A stretch of 64,000 bases of DNA from Isoetes taiwanensis (lineage: Eukaryota; Streptophyta; Lycopodiopsida; Isoetales; Isoetaceae), in NCBI GenBank assembly GCA_021234155.1, contig JAJEKV010000163.1, forward strand, positions 745,642-809,641, read 5' to 3'. Positions 42,520-54,699 of this stretch are shown piece after piece (positions within the stretch are counted from its first letter, which is position 1; each line of letters begins with the position of its first letter). Position numbers and translations under genes: made by a program. The notes beneath the pieces are model-generated. The model was not told the DNA's origin and made no database searches. It was given only the letters and a program-made list of their open reading frames with translations.

Positions 42520-45500
42520 CTTGTATACGAAAAATAGATTGATAGCAAACCCTGTTATGCTGGTAGTGCTTGGAGAAGTATTTCAAACATTAATGTTTTC
42601 CCAAAACATAGGGGGGCCATTTCCAATTCCAGATCTTAGCAAATTCACAAACTTCAAGCAAAGAAAAGACAAGGGCAGGGAGGGGTTGGTACCTCTGACC
42701 AAACATCATGACATTAGCAAAATATTGATAATGCATGAAGGGCCAAAAGGTACAATGGAGCCTCTCGGTTTATAGCCGATCAGCCCTTGTATCCTCTTGC
42801 CTAGTTAGTAGCATTAACTAGATCCTTATCGTAAATTGAACAATAAGTAACTTTGATAACTTGGTTGAAAAACTACCTTGTCATTTCACAGATTATAAGC
42901 ACTATTCGCACAATATTTAGATCCTTATTCTTTGTTTTGGCCTTATTTATTCCAACCAAACTTACTTGGAGTTCGTCTTGATACGATGCATAGTCTTGAT
43001 CACGAGAACCCAATGGGTTCACGGTAACCAAACTTGGCCTCTTGTGAGGTGTTTAACATTGGTATCAGAGAGAAGTTCGTTCTCCTTCATTGGTAATTAA
43101 CAAGGTTATTTGTGGGACGTTGAACAGGGAGTGAATCTTTTATTTTTTTATGTTGCGTGTTTGTTATAGGTTCTGAAGACATTTCAAAGAGCCAAGGGCT
43201 CTTGCATTGGTGAAAGAGGGCATGGACTCCGAGGGTAGCAATGGAATAGTTGGTCATATCTAGGTCATGAGAAACCTATTGAGGCTATGCATAACCATTC
43301 CAGTTAGCCATAGGGGTTTTGCAAGCATTCGGGCAATGGAGCTAACCCGTAGAGGCTTGTCTCGGTGATATTATATTAGAGTTATTCTTTTGTCTAAGAT
43401 TAATGGCTCAATACAACTATAAGACCTTATTTAAAGATGGCAAGGCTAGTCTTCTTGCAGTATAAGGTACCACATTCAGTATAGAGACTAGAAGTCTTAT
43501 TACTCAACACTGAGTGTTGAACTATGTCAACTGGACTCACATAAGGTGTAGTCGATCTAGGAGTGATGCCTGTCCTTAGCACTTGGGCAGAGCAGAGTCG
43601 AGGACTCAGTAGTAGAAAGTAAGAATTATATGGTAATGGAGACCATGGGCCATACTTTAAAGCATGTATACTCATAGAGTTTTGGATCATAAATTTAGTT
43701 GATGACTAATCTATATACAAAACTAGGAGTTTGTGAAATTCATGTACCCAAGGGAACTTACAAGGAACTTACATCTTATTACCCAGTATGTTCAATGTGA
43801 GGCCCGGTGTGAAACATATGGGTTGCAATATATAAGTTGGGCTTGTATAGATATTGTAGTAATACCTCTTCTATAAAGTAAGACATGTATGCAGCTTTGT
43901 AATGTTAGATTAGAAAAGCAGTGGCCATATGGTAGAACAAGTAATCAAGGAAATTGATTTTTGTAACACATAATTCAAGCATAAAGGAGGTAAACTCGTA
44001 AGTTTACTCATAATTGGATCCTATCGATGATTTCCTCGATGATATGGTTATTCACTTTCGAGAACTGATCTCAGTAGAGCCATATAAGATGAAGTTTCAC
44101 CTTTAAGAATGTCTTGGGGTTGAAAACTTTTACGGGCTTAGCTACCATTGGTTGAAAGTGTATGAATAGATTCTAAGCCAAAGCAAGAGAAGCAAGGCTA
44201 TGCACAACAAGAACCCATAATGAGAGTTCAGGTATGGAGAACATAGTGATATCACTTGGGAAGTGGTAGAAACCAATGTCCATGTAATTCCATAAGTTTT
44301 TGAGAGTTTGCAAGGCCAATTAGTCGTGCTAGACTGAATTATTTTTTTCATGCAATCACAAGGATTTCAGAATGGAATGTTAGGCAATCTGTAGATATGG
44401 AGGGCTTGGCCATGTTCAGCATATAAATATCATAAGGTTATGTCATCTTTGAAAAAAAGCCCACCGAGCTGTGAAAACAAAAGAAAATACCATGCAATAA
44501 ACACAAACATGTATTCAAAGCTTCAAGCTGGATCCATACCTAATATTGTCTGGACACAAAGAATTAGCATGATTCCAATCGCAACAAGAAGCTCAATTAT
44601 TTAAAAACTTTCGATATCACATAAACATTCACAATCTGTAAGCATAAATGCTGGGCCAAAAACAGTAAGCCATATGAAGATGTTGTGCATGCATGCCCAG
44701 GAACACTCATGCACAAAACCAATAGTTCACAACACAAAACTTAACAAAAATACATAGCGCACTCTATAAATACTGTTAACAGATGCATACACAAATACAA
44801 GAACATAAGCATATCAAAAACCATAGAAAAATAACCATGTAGTTACATTTTATGTGACGAACCATTTTTTGATATTAGAAGCTCGCTTCTAATTTGATTT
44901 ATGTGGGGTCTATGAGTGTTACCACTGTATTGATTATAGTCATAAAGGAGCGGGGCCGTTTGTAGCATAATATTCTTAGATCTAGGACCAGCTATTCAAT
45001 TCACATTGGTTAGTGAATTCACCTGACTAGTATCAGGTACTTAGTTGCACTAAGTGTAGGCTTCCACTCTAGTCAAAAGAGTTAGAAAATGTATCATAAA
45101 GAACCCGAGGTTCTTGGCCGGGACAATAGCGCAAAGGTCCCAAGCGGGTAATATGATCCTAGTGGCAAGATAAGAACCTTAAGACCATTTGTCAAAGTTG
45201 TCCTGATATGCGGGACTCGAAAAGGGTCAATGAAGACATCATATGAGTCGAGTTAGAACTATGAATGGATTAGGAGTGTACACTATATTCCACATAAGTC
45301 AACTCAAGAAAGCATTATAATCCATGGATAGCGACAATACTCCTAGCCCTTAGCTCTGAGGTTACTTCTGAGGCGATTCTAGACACTCGCATTCGGAGGC
45401 GACACAATGGGAATATTGTAGTATTGCATCTTGTGGCAAGATCAATCACTTCCCGAGGCCACATGGGAGAGTGAAGTACGTGCAGTCAAATCCTCACGAC

Positions 45501-45621
45501 TCAAAACCCGGGGATGCATAGAAGGATTAGTGGAATCAATATGAGGTCACTTACCTAAACATAAAGAATTAGCGACTTGCATCAAGGATGACAAATGGGA
45601 CATCTGCAAAGAATGAGCTAT
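42520..45621. other. No gene recognised; retroelement debris
   Basis: No convincing coding domain in 3 kb. A copia-type PBS-like sequence follows GTTTAACA at 43060 (separate entry). Sequence after it does not resolve into gag or pol. AT-rich with scattered short repeats. Confidence 0.35.
43060..43070 (+). promoter_or_regulatory. Copia-type PBS-like site
   Basis: TGGTATCAGAG matches the initiator tRNA-Met PBS and follows GTTTAACA, a plausible LTR end at 43058. No LTR start or gag was found, so it may be a worn or non-autonomous element. Confidence 0.5.
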
Positions 45622-45830
45622 GAAACCATGATGCAAGGTGATCTAGGGAATGGGTTTTGAAGGACTAGAGGATGAAACCATGATCACAAGGTGATCGAGC
45701 GGAACGTGTTTTCGAAGGGACTAGAGGGGCGAAACCATGATCGGGGTGATCTAGGGGAGCGAGTTTCCAAAGGGACTAGATGGTGAAACCATGGTCATCG
45801 GGTGACCGGGGAATGGGTTTCAAGATACAT
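45622..45830 (+). repeat. Tandem repeat, four units of about 52-57 bp
   Basis: Units start with GAAACCATG at 45622, 45674, 45731 and 45785 and contain GGTGATC(T/G)AG, then GAATGGGTTT-like and GGACTAGA blocks. Units differ by substitutions and a few indels. Confidence 0.85.
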
Positions 45831-45976
45831 ATACTGCGCATGATACTTGAGGACCATGGATTTGAAGGGGGGGTATGTTGCATTACATATGTTAGGCCCT
45901 AGGTCATATAGGTATGCTACATATATATGTTGGGTCCTAGGTCGTGTAGGACCATTAAACCTAAGGATTATGTTAT

Positions 45977-46157
45977 GACTCATGTATATTTGGGTTGTTG
46001 TAACATCAGAGAATCATAGAATCCACAATAAAATAATAGAACCCTGGACTAAAGAAACTTTATTCATGCACAATTGATATGGCATCACCATTAACCACCC
46101 AACCGGATCCACTGGGTTACGGCAAAACACAAGTGCTATGGAAAATACAAAGCTCTG
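45977..46157 (+). repeat. Direct repeat copy 1 (partner at 48802-48981)
   Basis: It starts GACTCATGTATATTTGGG and ends ACAAAGCTCTG. It shares AATCCACAATAAAATAATAG, AAAGAAACTTTATTCATGC and AACACAAGTGCTATGG in the same order with 48802-48981. Roughly 85 percent identical by eye. Confidence 0.85.
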
Positions 46158-47793
46158 GCATCTGGCTTATTGGCCCTCCAGGCTAGTCTCGCTACTCCGA
46201 GTAGCCACAGATCAGAAAACAACTACAAATCTGTAATGTCGTTGTAGCAGTAATTTGTGATCCATTGTCACGTTTTTGGCCATTACTCCCTCATACGGAT
46301 GAACTACGAGATATGCCACCCAATTTGAAAACTAGACTCCGAGCCGGTTCCAACAAGGTAAAAGTCGCCTTCATGGGAGCTCTATTTGTGGAGATATCTT
46401 TAACTGAAATTTAGGTTCTATTTATAGATTTCTTCACGACTTTAACTTTTTTTAGCAGGCAGTTGCCTTTTATATCAAAATAGCTCCTTGCCTTTAATTA
46501 GATTACATGACTTATCATATGAAATATTATCTATGGGCTGCTCCCTCAACTAATAACCATCCCAGTAATAGTGCCTCGACCCCTTCCATAAATGTCAATG
46601 GTCCTTATAACTGTGTTAGACGTTTCCCTTTATTTGGATGTTATAGCTCAGCCCCTTTATATTATTAGATGTATTAGGAATAAAATTTACATAATATTTG
46701 CCATAATTTTTGCCGTATTCCAATAACCCATTTGCCATAGACCACTTCCCCGTGCTTGCTCCGTATCAATCCATCCCTTCTCAAGATAGATCGTCTGCGA
46801 TCGTCCAAGATACGCTCCATTTCAATCCATCCCTTCTCAAGAAGGATCACTCGCAACCATTCTAACCTGGAAGTTTCACAATCCTGCACAATCCAGCAAT
46901 GGTTATGGATATCTGCGTACTTTCAAAGTACGATATATCCCTTAGTTATAGATATCGCCGTACTTCCAAAATATGATATATCCACTTCAACATTCTGCCA
47001 TGAAGCGCCATCTCCACTATATCTGCAAGGTGCACCACATGGATGATGTTAGGTATCCTGTTCTTGCACTTGCCATGGCTGAATCTCCTCGGCGTTTGAA
47101 ATGATGTTGGAAAGAGCATTGCACTACATGGTTTACTGTTGAAGAACGTGCAAGCGAACCTTTACGATGCTTGCGATTCGATCTGAGCTTTTGCAACAAT
47201 ATCTCAATGGGATTTTTTCTCAAAAGATATGGGGCGTGATTACTTTGGCCCAAGTGGCTGGTCATTATCATGCACACATAAATCCCACCTTGGTACCAAG
47301 GCCCCAAGCTTATTTGCTTGCTTCATTGTCGGGGAACAAGCTTGTAGCTATTGCATCAATTGAGCGGGGTCCCACATACTCTGATTGAGATAGGTAGATG
47401 GGGGCGGCCGCAATTGCGCGAAGCGAGACTATGTGCACATTTACCCGATTCTGAGGGTTATTGAAGATGAAAGCCATACTCTTACGAGTTGCCTGCTTTT
47501 GAGATAGTCAGGAATCATTTTTTGACCTTAGCATTCCATTCCGCGCTTCCACAACTTGTCGAGGAGCACCATCATTGCATGACTTGGCGTTATACATACT
47601 TGAGGGTTCTAGATAAACATACGCAATTCTTGAGGCCCTCGGTAGTCATTATCTCGCTTGTCTAGTATCATCATTCTTGCAAAAGGTTTTCCCTTGAAAA
47701 CCTTTTCGGCGAGGGTTTTTAATCCTAGTAGTAATGATTGTACTAGCCCATTTATGGGTCCCATGACCTATTGGTCTCGTGGGCGTTAAAAAC
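46158..47793. other. No gene recognised; possible 3' part of a third LINE
   Basis: A duplicated phrase CAATCCATCCCTTCTCAAGA occurs at 46768 and 46824. A 73-codon plus frame at 47167-47388 (LVPRPQAYLLASLSGNKLVA) has no recognised relative. The stretch ends in a TATTC-repeat tail like that of LINE 2, so its right part may be a LINE 3' UTR. Confidence 0.3.
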
Positions 47794-47813
47794 TATTCTA
47801 TTCTATTCTATTA
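47794..47813 (+). repeat. TATTC tail, probable LINE 3' end
   Basis: (TATTC)n similar to the LINE 2 tail, preceded by GGGCGTTAAAAAC. It suggests the 3' end of a third, otherwise unrecognisable LINE. Confidence 0.5.
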
Positions 47814-48801
47814 CCACGATTACATCATTATCTTTTCGTTACCTCTGCGATATTATTTGATTGTATCGCCACCACGATCTGATGTATCTCAAGATCTGGA
47901 TGCAGCTTTTATCAAGCCAATTGTGTTACAATCACAATTACTAATCTTCAAAATATACATCTTAAGCACTCTTTTTAAGCCAATTGTGTTTGAGACACAA
48001 TTACTTGTCTACCAAGAGGCATTCCCTATCTAGTATACCATGTTCAAGCCTACTACGTTGCAATCGTGGTTGCTAGTCTACCATGGGTATACACAGCGAA
48101 AGTATCTATTCTTCATTCCAAATAAAAGGAACTCAACTTACGAATTTTACCCATAAGCTTTGTTTCCACAAGAATGCTTCTTTGCAGTTTTTTCTCCTCG
48201 GGCTAGGAAGTTGTAATGATCAAAATAGGCTTTTCGAGTTTGCATGAGGTTATGGCGGGTAATTGGCATTATGACAAAGCAATGCTCAATGTTGTGTAGC
48301 AAGTGTTACTTGTCTCCAAGGACCAGGCTTTTCCACGACAACCCCATTCCATAATCCCCAAAAAGGATCACACAAGTTTCCCAGATAATCCAAACTCGTT
48401 CACAACAAGTCGGTCCATATACTTGAGCATTCTCCACGAAAGCCTTTGAGTTTTCTACGCTGCGATGCTCCGCTTGCGGCAATATTAAGCCAAATCCACC
48501 CCAGTTCCACTAACGGCTCTAATATTGAAATCATATGATTTCCCTTCATGCACAAAGGCTTTTACTCCATTAAGATAATCAACTATATTCTTGTGAACCC
48601 CAAAATGATAATGTCCTCTTCATTAGATGCCATGCTCCAGCAAAATAAGAACTAATAGTAGTTCTTGCGGCACATACAAAAACGGTGATCTTTTTCGACT
48701 TCTTTAATTCCTCTCACAGTTAAGGCGTCCAAATTCATTTGGTGATCCCATTGCCCATAGTTCCCAAAAGAATGTAAAGCTCTACTCGATACCATTTGAT
48801 C
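47814..48801. other. No firm gene; weak minus-strand coding character
   Basis: The phrase GCCAATTGTGTT...CACAATTACT occurs twice (47915 and 47979). On the minus strand around 48480-48620 a peptide-like run includes GVHKNIVDYLNGVKAFVHEG and KSYDFNIRAVSGTGVDLA, interrupted nearby by stops. I do not recognise it. Confidence 0.25.
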
Positions 48802-48981
48802 GACTCATGTATATTTGGGTTGTTGTAATGGCACAAAATCATAAAATCCACAATAAAATAATAGAGCAGCTAGACTAAAGAAACTTTATTCATGCACAAT
48901 TGATATGGCGGACACCATTAACCACCCAGGAGGATCGAGTTACGGCCAAAACACAAGTGCTATGGCAAATATAAAGCTCTG
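48802..48981 (+). repeat. Direct repeat copy 2 (partner at 45977-46157)
   Basis: Same orientation as copy 1, about 2.8 kb away, with small indels. It could be a pair of LTR pieces or the product of a segmental duplication. Confidence 0.85.
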
Positions 48982-49559
48982 CTCTTGTGGCGTTCCAAGT
49001 AGTTATACGGTATGCGTATAAATATACTGACACGTCACCCAGTAAAGGTACGCCACCTTGGGGTATTGTAACCTAGGGGGTTGACATAACTAATTTAATC
49101 ATTAAGGATAATAACCTATAATTAAAGGGATTAATATCTAAATGGGTTAATTAAGTTGATTAATGCTTTGGGAAGGCTACTGGCCTAAATCGATTGGCTA
49201 GCATGGGGAATTCCAAATTGGGCCATCAACTTGACCCTATCCCTAATTGACCCCCCTAATCGACCAAGAGGAGTAGCGGTGGCGCCCACCTTTGGAAAGC
49301 GCCCAATTTACTGTGTGTCGTCTTTGGCCCAAGTCGGGGAAGATGGAATCTGCAGAGCGATAATGGATCAGGGAACTTCGGTGGGTGGTTAGTATAGCTT
49401 GAGGATTCTAAGTAAGCGCCCACTGTTAGGCACTTGTTGTGTTCATTTCTTACATTCTCTACATTGCTTTAATTGTAGGAACTAACCCTTGATTGCAAAG
49501 GTGAGTTCTTTTTTTATCTCGATTCGATTCTTGCTCATAAATGATGGATTGATAGTTCT
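48982..49559. other. No gene recognised
   Basis: Contains near-tandem TTAAT-rich phrases (49090-49170) and CCCTATCCCTAATTGACCC. It may be the left, more diverged part of the dispersed repeat that follows. Confidence 0.3.
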
Positions 49560-50650
49560 TTGTATAAGTATTGCTCTTGAAGCGGGGGAATTAAGGGGGG
49601 TAGAGACCTACGAGCCATGTGTAGTAGTATGCTCCTAGGTGGATCCTAAATTTCCCATTAGATGCGACCTATGCAGTAAGTGGATGCTATGGAATTGCTT
49701 AGCACCCAGATAAAGGGCCTTGATGGTGAAGTGGGGGTGGGGTCTTGCCACGAACATAAAAAAGGTTCACGAGATTCCCTCTGATGGGCTAGGCGATGGC
49801 GGAGTCCGCGTAGAGGTGGGGTATGGGTCGACCTCCACAGGTGGAGGTGTGACCCGTATGGGGCACCACAGTGCTTTGAGTAGATTTAGGGTGAGTAAAT
49901 CGAGATGCGGATCACGAGGGGTGTTGATGCGTACGCGTATTCTCTAGCTCACCCATGGAACCACTCGATCACGGAAGGGGCGCTTCCTGACACTGCCTCA
50001 TTGGGCGGGGCTTCATGAACCACAGGTAGGCTCGAAGGGTGATACCTTAGTCTGCGTGTCACGAAGGCTATAGTGGCCGCCATAGCATGATTGGACTCAT
50101 CGCAAAGTGTGCAGGAGGCGGATGGAGTGGACAACCCTAGCCAGATGTTCTATACCGATAGCGCCATGTCAAGATTCGGTCTGGCGATCTCTTGAGACCT
50201 GGCCGTGGAGTTGATCCTCTTTGGAGTCACGGTAGGGGTAGAACCATGGGTTTGGGTGTTTTCCCTAGTATTAAATGCATATTCTTTGTTGTTCACTTGG
50301 ATGGATGTGCCACCCTCGTGGTGGTAAATTATGATATGATTATCTTTGTGTGCTAACCTTGTATTCAGCTTCGGACATAGGAGCCCCATTGAAGGCGTGG
50401 GCGAATGACCCCTCTGTGTTCTTCACTTGAGCATCTTTTTATAGATGGCCGAGTTAGGCGGAGGGCCACGCTCATGGTGATTTGGTTTGCCACAGGAGGG
50501 AAAGTCCCGTATGTATCGTCAGAGTGTAAGTATATGTTGGGGGGGGCGTCCGCGGTGGTATCGAGCGTGATTTCGGTTACTTTCGAAATCATAGCGACAA
50601 ACCCTAACTTCGTTAGTTGGTAGTTAGGAAGGAGTCTAAGCTAGTGTGAT
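49560..50650 (+). repeat. Dispersed repeat family, copy 2 (partner at 17085-18016)
   Basis: Blocks AAGGGGGGTAGAGACC, TAGTAGTATGCTCCTAG, CGCAAAGTGTGCAGG, CGGATGGAGTGGACAACC and AGATGTTCTAT follow the order of the copy at 17085. Strongly diverged, same orientation, no coding domain. Confidence 0.55.
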
Positions 50651-51242
50651 TGTCTAGCTCTTTGATGTTTGGTTTTGTGCTAGGTTAATGTAATAAAATG
50701 TAAGTTCTTAAAGTCTAGAAATTTGGAAGACCCAAGTTTGGAAGGGCTATAACTTTTTGTAGGCATTTCGGGATGAAAATGACTCCCATGGATGGGCACC
50801 TCCCAAATACCCCTAGGGGCCGCGTCTCAGGGGTGAAACGGAACAACGGGGTAGAAAAATCAAAAGGCTGCTTTGTCCGGGAAGTGTTTCTTTTGTAGAG
50901 ATAAGGCCATTATGCTTCATGGCGCCCCATATAGTCAGCGTATTTTTATCTGGCGCTTTGTTTATTTTATTTTTTTTTTTTTTAAATTTTGAAAAAAAAA
51001 ATTAATAAAAAGTTAAGCGTTAAATTCAAATTTGAATCATTTTTTTTTTGAAAAGTGTATTTTCTTGCCACGACCTCCCTCGCCATAGCAGTAGGATTTG
51101 AAGCTTCTGTTTTAAAGCCGCCGGCTGACCTCCCGGCTACCACCATCTACCCCTAAGCCCTGGCCCTCGCCTACTCCCTAAGCGCCCACTGTTTAAACAC
51201 GGCGCCCTACTCTCTTCTCTCGCAACTCATCGCCCGGTGTCA
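50651..51242. other. No gene; AT-rich with T/A homopolymers
   Basis: Poly-T and poly-A runs (50964-51000, 51038-51050) surround the palindrome ATTCAAATTTGAAT (51026-51039). Nothing coding is visible. Confidence 0.4.
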
Positions 51243-52640
51243 TGATGCGCGTTTCAAACTTAAGTGGACCTAAAGAAGATGAAGCGTCTTCCGATTTGTT
51301 TAGTCTTGTTGGTAGACCATCTTTCGGACCGGTTGAAAGCTGTTTCTAGACCTTTTTGTGAAGCACTTTTTTTGAGGGTCGTAGGATCCCCTACCCATTT
51401 TTCACTTCAATGCGCTTCCTCACGAAATTAAATCTTTTGGAGACCAGCCCTACACTCTTGTAAAGCAGCGACCATGCTTGGGTCGTAGTTAAGTTCTATC
51501 CCTTAGCGAGGATCAGATGAGGACCCGGTAGAGCTTATCGGGGAATGAGGCCCAAAGGATCATGCACCTTGCTAGGGTAGAGGACCTTCACCAAATAGCT
51601 AGTGCCCTACGAGCGGCGGGTTAGCGGTTTCTACTACCTTGGTAAAGGCCATGTACTTATGTACAAAGACCATTACAATCTTCCCACTTTCTTTTGGAGC
51701 GAAGACCTTAATAGCTTCGTTTTTGAAAATGTTCCACCTAACTTTGACCAAGCCCCGCATGGACCTCGTGCTGTGACCGACATGGCCTTGGCCTACTAGG
51801 TACCATCACGAGGAGATTGCTAAGGCGAATACAAGTAAGCTTGGACAAGGAGGCCGGGGAATGCGAGAGAGAAGCGGCTCGTAAGGAAGAGGAGGATGCC
51901 CAAAACTAGCGAGGCGGGAACCAGCCAGATGGATCAGCGGGGAAGACCGGGATGTTGATCAGCGGCGGGATCGGAATGTTGGCGAGAATGTTGACCATCG
52001 GGGAGACGAATCTTGGTCAAAATGTGGATCGACTTTGTAGATCCCGGCGGGGGCCAAAACAGGAAGGCTACGGTGTGGGCTAATAGGAAGAGGAAGAATA
52101 CAAAACCCGTAAAGGGAGGTGTGGATTATAAGACCGGTTGCGGCCGGGATGTCACCATTACCAAGAAGACATCGGCTCGAAGAGGCGGGGGCGGATCGTT
52201 CAATGGGCAAAGCATCCCCCACCCGTAGGGAAATCCATTCCATCGGCTGAAGGCAACCCTCAAGCCGCGAAAGCCCCATAGATATCGGCCCGGACGCGGT
52301 AGCGCCGAGAAATCACGTAAAGTATCAGTCCTCGCTGAGCCATTGATTCGTCGACTCCTTTTCAGCGGCTTGTTCCCGCGAAATTGCCAGGAATTTAAAA
52401 CCGTTACTGAGGTTCCAAGCCTTTGCAATCCTCGCCTCCGGGGAGGCTGAGGCTTACCTCATAGAGATTTTGGCGATGCCAACCTCTGCGCCATACATGC
52501 AAAGAGGGTTACCATAATGCCCTTAAGGACCTCCGGCTTCTTACGAAGGATCCGAGGGGAGTTTCGGTGACTAGGCGATCTTCTTTCTCTGTTATAAAAT
52601 TATTGTGAACTTATCGATGTGAAATATTCCATTTTTGAAG
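51243..52640 (+). pseudogene. Degraded retroelement-like ORF, unknown
   Basis: A plus frame from about 51243 reads MRVSNLSGPKEDEASSDLFS and VGRPSFGPVES. Later pieces in shifted frames include RRIPYPFFTSMRFLTKLNLL, DHAWVVVKFYPLARIR, FYYLGKGHVLMYKDHYNLPT and FFWSEDLNSFVFENVP, then a basic stretch (ANRKRKNTKPVKGG). The composition is protein-like but there are many stops. The pattern reminds me of gag-proximal or extra ORFs of plant gypsy elements, without a firm family match. Confidence 0.35.
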
Positions 52641-52699
52641 TGTAAATATAAAAATGTCTTTTTTTTCCCCTTGGTGTGAAATTAAAATTTTAAATTATT

Positions 52700-52849
52700 A
52701 ATGCCACGGTTCTATTGCGACAGCAATAGAACCGACATTCCTTGGATGGGGACGTCCCTTTGTCACTCATCCTATTTATTCAGCCTCTCTTCATTGTTCT
52801 ATCATCGGCGTTCTCTTGAGCTAGTTTTCTCCTTCTTCTCTACCCTATC
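52700..52849 (+). repeat. Hairpin-bearing direct repeat, copy 1
   Basis: It begins with a perfect 12-bp stem CGGTTCTATTGC / GCAATAGAACCG (52707-52718 and 52723-52734, 4-nt loop), then CGACATTCCTTGGATGGGG, TCCTATTTATTCA, CGGCGTTCTCTTGAGCTAG and TTCTCCTTCTTCTCTACCC. The last part matches 58464-58611. Confidence 0.8.
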
Positions 52850-54699
52850 AGTTTTTTTTTTCTTCACTTCTCCACCAGATTGAATCTGCAGCCTTGCTTC
52901 TATCCAATCAAGCGTTACTTCTATCTAATCATTTGTTTAACTGTTTGGATCCGATAGTTTCCCCTTTCCTTTGTAGAGTAGAACCTCCTTTTCTCTGTGA
53001 ATTTTCCCCCTTTATGCGGATCGAGTTTGGGCTCGGCTGTGGATACCATCGTGATCCTTGTGGATGAAGTGTGCAAAGATTTATTGCGGGGATGTTTTGG
53101 GGGGCGGCATGGCTGCTATGGTTGCTTCAGGAGTCTTGGGATGGCAGGGTTAAAATCTTGCACGCCCTAGACCAAGGTTTTATTTGCGGACAATCCCAAT
53201 CCGGTACCTTGTTGAGCTGGGGAGAGGCGGATGAAGTGTTTACGATGCCACGCTTTGCTAAAGCGACCACAGCGGTTTCCGTGTGGTATTCTTGGCCTTA
53301 TTAGTACAGGGTTTTAATGCTAATCGTAGTCTCTTGCGGATCACGAGGATCCCCTTTGTGGGATCGAAAACCTCGATTGTTCTTATTTTGTCGGATAGTT
53401 ATAAGATCCGGCGTGCTTCATAGAGTAAGATCGTTTTCCTCCGAAAGTGGGTGATCTTGTCGGTGGGTTATAGCCATAGGGCAAGAAGCGTGAGATCACA
53501 CTTTTCCCTTTATCATGCGTGATCCGCGGGCCCGGTTCTTCGAGTTGCCGAATTTCGGGGGCGATTCTTTGTGCGGATGGTTCTTCTGAATCGGGATACG
53601 CAGTTGGGCTTATTAACTTAATCGGATTTGCTTGTCTAACTCTTGTATATCTTTTATTTGCTTTTAGTTTCCAGGGTCGGAGTTCGACTTTGAATTGATT
53701 TCGGCATGGCGGCGTGTCGGGGGCTCAACTGGCGGCTTCCTCCGCCGTCTTTGGAAGTCGGATTGTTTAATAGCGGGGATGCGGTTTTGGAGATTACTTA
53801 GTTCAAGGATCATATAGGTCACAAAGCTCGTAATGCTGGCCAGTTCGGCTTAGTCGAGGGAAGATATAATCATTTTTTCTTCATTTTGATTCTTGTGATC
53901 CAAAGAGGTAAAGCGATTTTTGCATTGTTTGTGCTTATGTATTCAATTTGATTTGTGCGTGTAAATAATATTTTTGCTCCATCGATCCGTGCCGATCACA
54001 ACCGCTTCCGCTGTGTCGGGTTCGGACTTTTCGGACTTTTCGAGGGATACTAGCAATTGGTTTCCTTTGCTCCTTTCTTGGCGAGGGGGATACGGTCTCC
54101 GTTTTCCCTACAAATTTATTCCTTGCCCTTTTTCCTTATGGTCATTTGCCTTCCTTTGTTCTTGGTTTTATTTTGCGGGTTTTCCATGTCGCTCCTTTAA
54201 AAGTTTGCTTAGTTCCACCCCTTGGTTCTTGTACCGTGTCATATTGTTCTTTGTATCCCGGGCGTATGGTGTCTTTTAATATTGAATTCTGCCGGGCTTT
54301 TTGAAAGTTCATTCTCGGATTAACCACAAGGCTCTTGTTCCCTTTTCAATCCTTTTCTCGCTATTGCATCTCACGCTTGTGCTATTCCTTGTGCTATTAG
54401 GCGTTTTTGACTAGGGATACCAAAACTGGTAAGGTCTTTGCAGTATACATTTCTAGATATGTTTCTTTGACTCCTGGTGCCTTGGGTCTCGAGTTTGTTC
54501 TACGATTTGAGGTATGTAGGTTCAAGTCTTTGCCCTTCACGAGGCTTAATTGCATCTCATTTGTGGCGTGATTATGGTACATTTTGCATCAATGTTTTAT
54601 TTGTTCTAACTCCTTGTTTGGATGAGCTTCTTAGGCGTATTTGCTTCAGTAACATGCCTGGACAAGACTAAGTAACCATTTGGGGTCGCTTGGGGGCCC
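52850..54699. other. No gene recognised
   Basis: Mixed-composition sequence with only short frames. No domain found. It becomes progressively T-rich toward 54700. Confidence 0.35.

Noticed and set aside
42500-42775. 91-codon frame after the small inverted-repeat element
   Set aside because: Its start falls inside the inverted repeat arm and the peptide has no recognisable domain.
42520-43058. Full copia LTR upstream of the PBS-like site
   Set aside because: A plausible LTR end exists but no TG start with matching terminal box was found, so I list only the PBS-like site.
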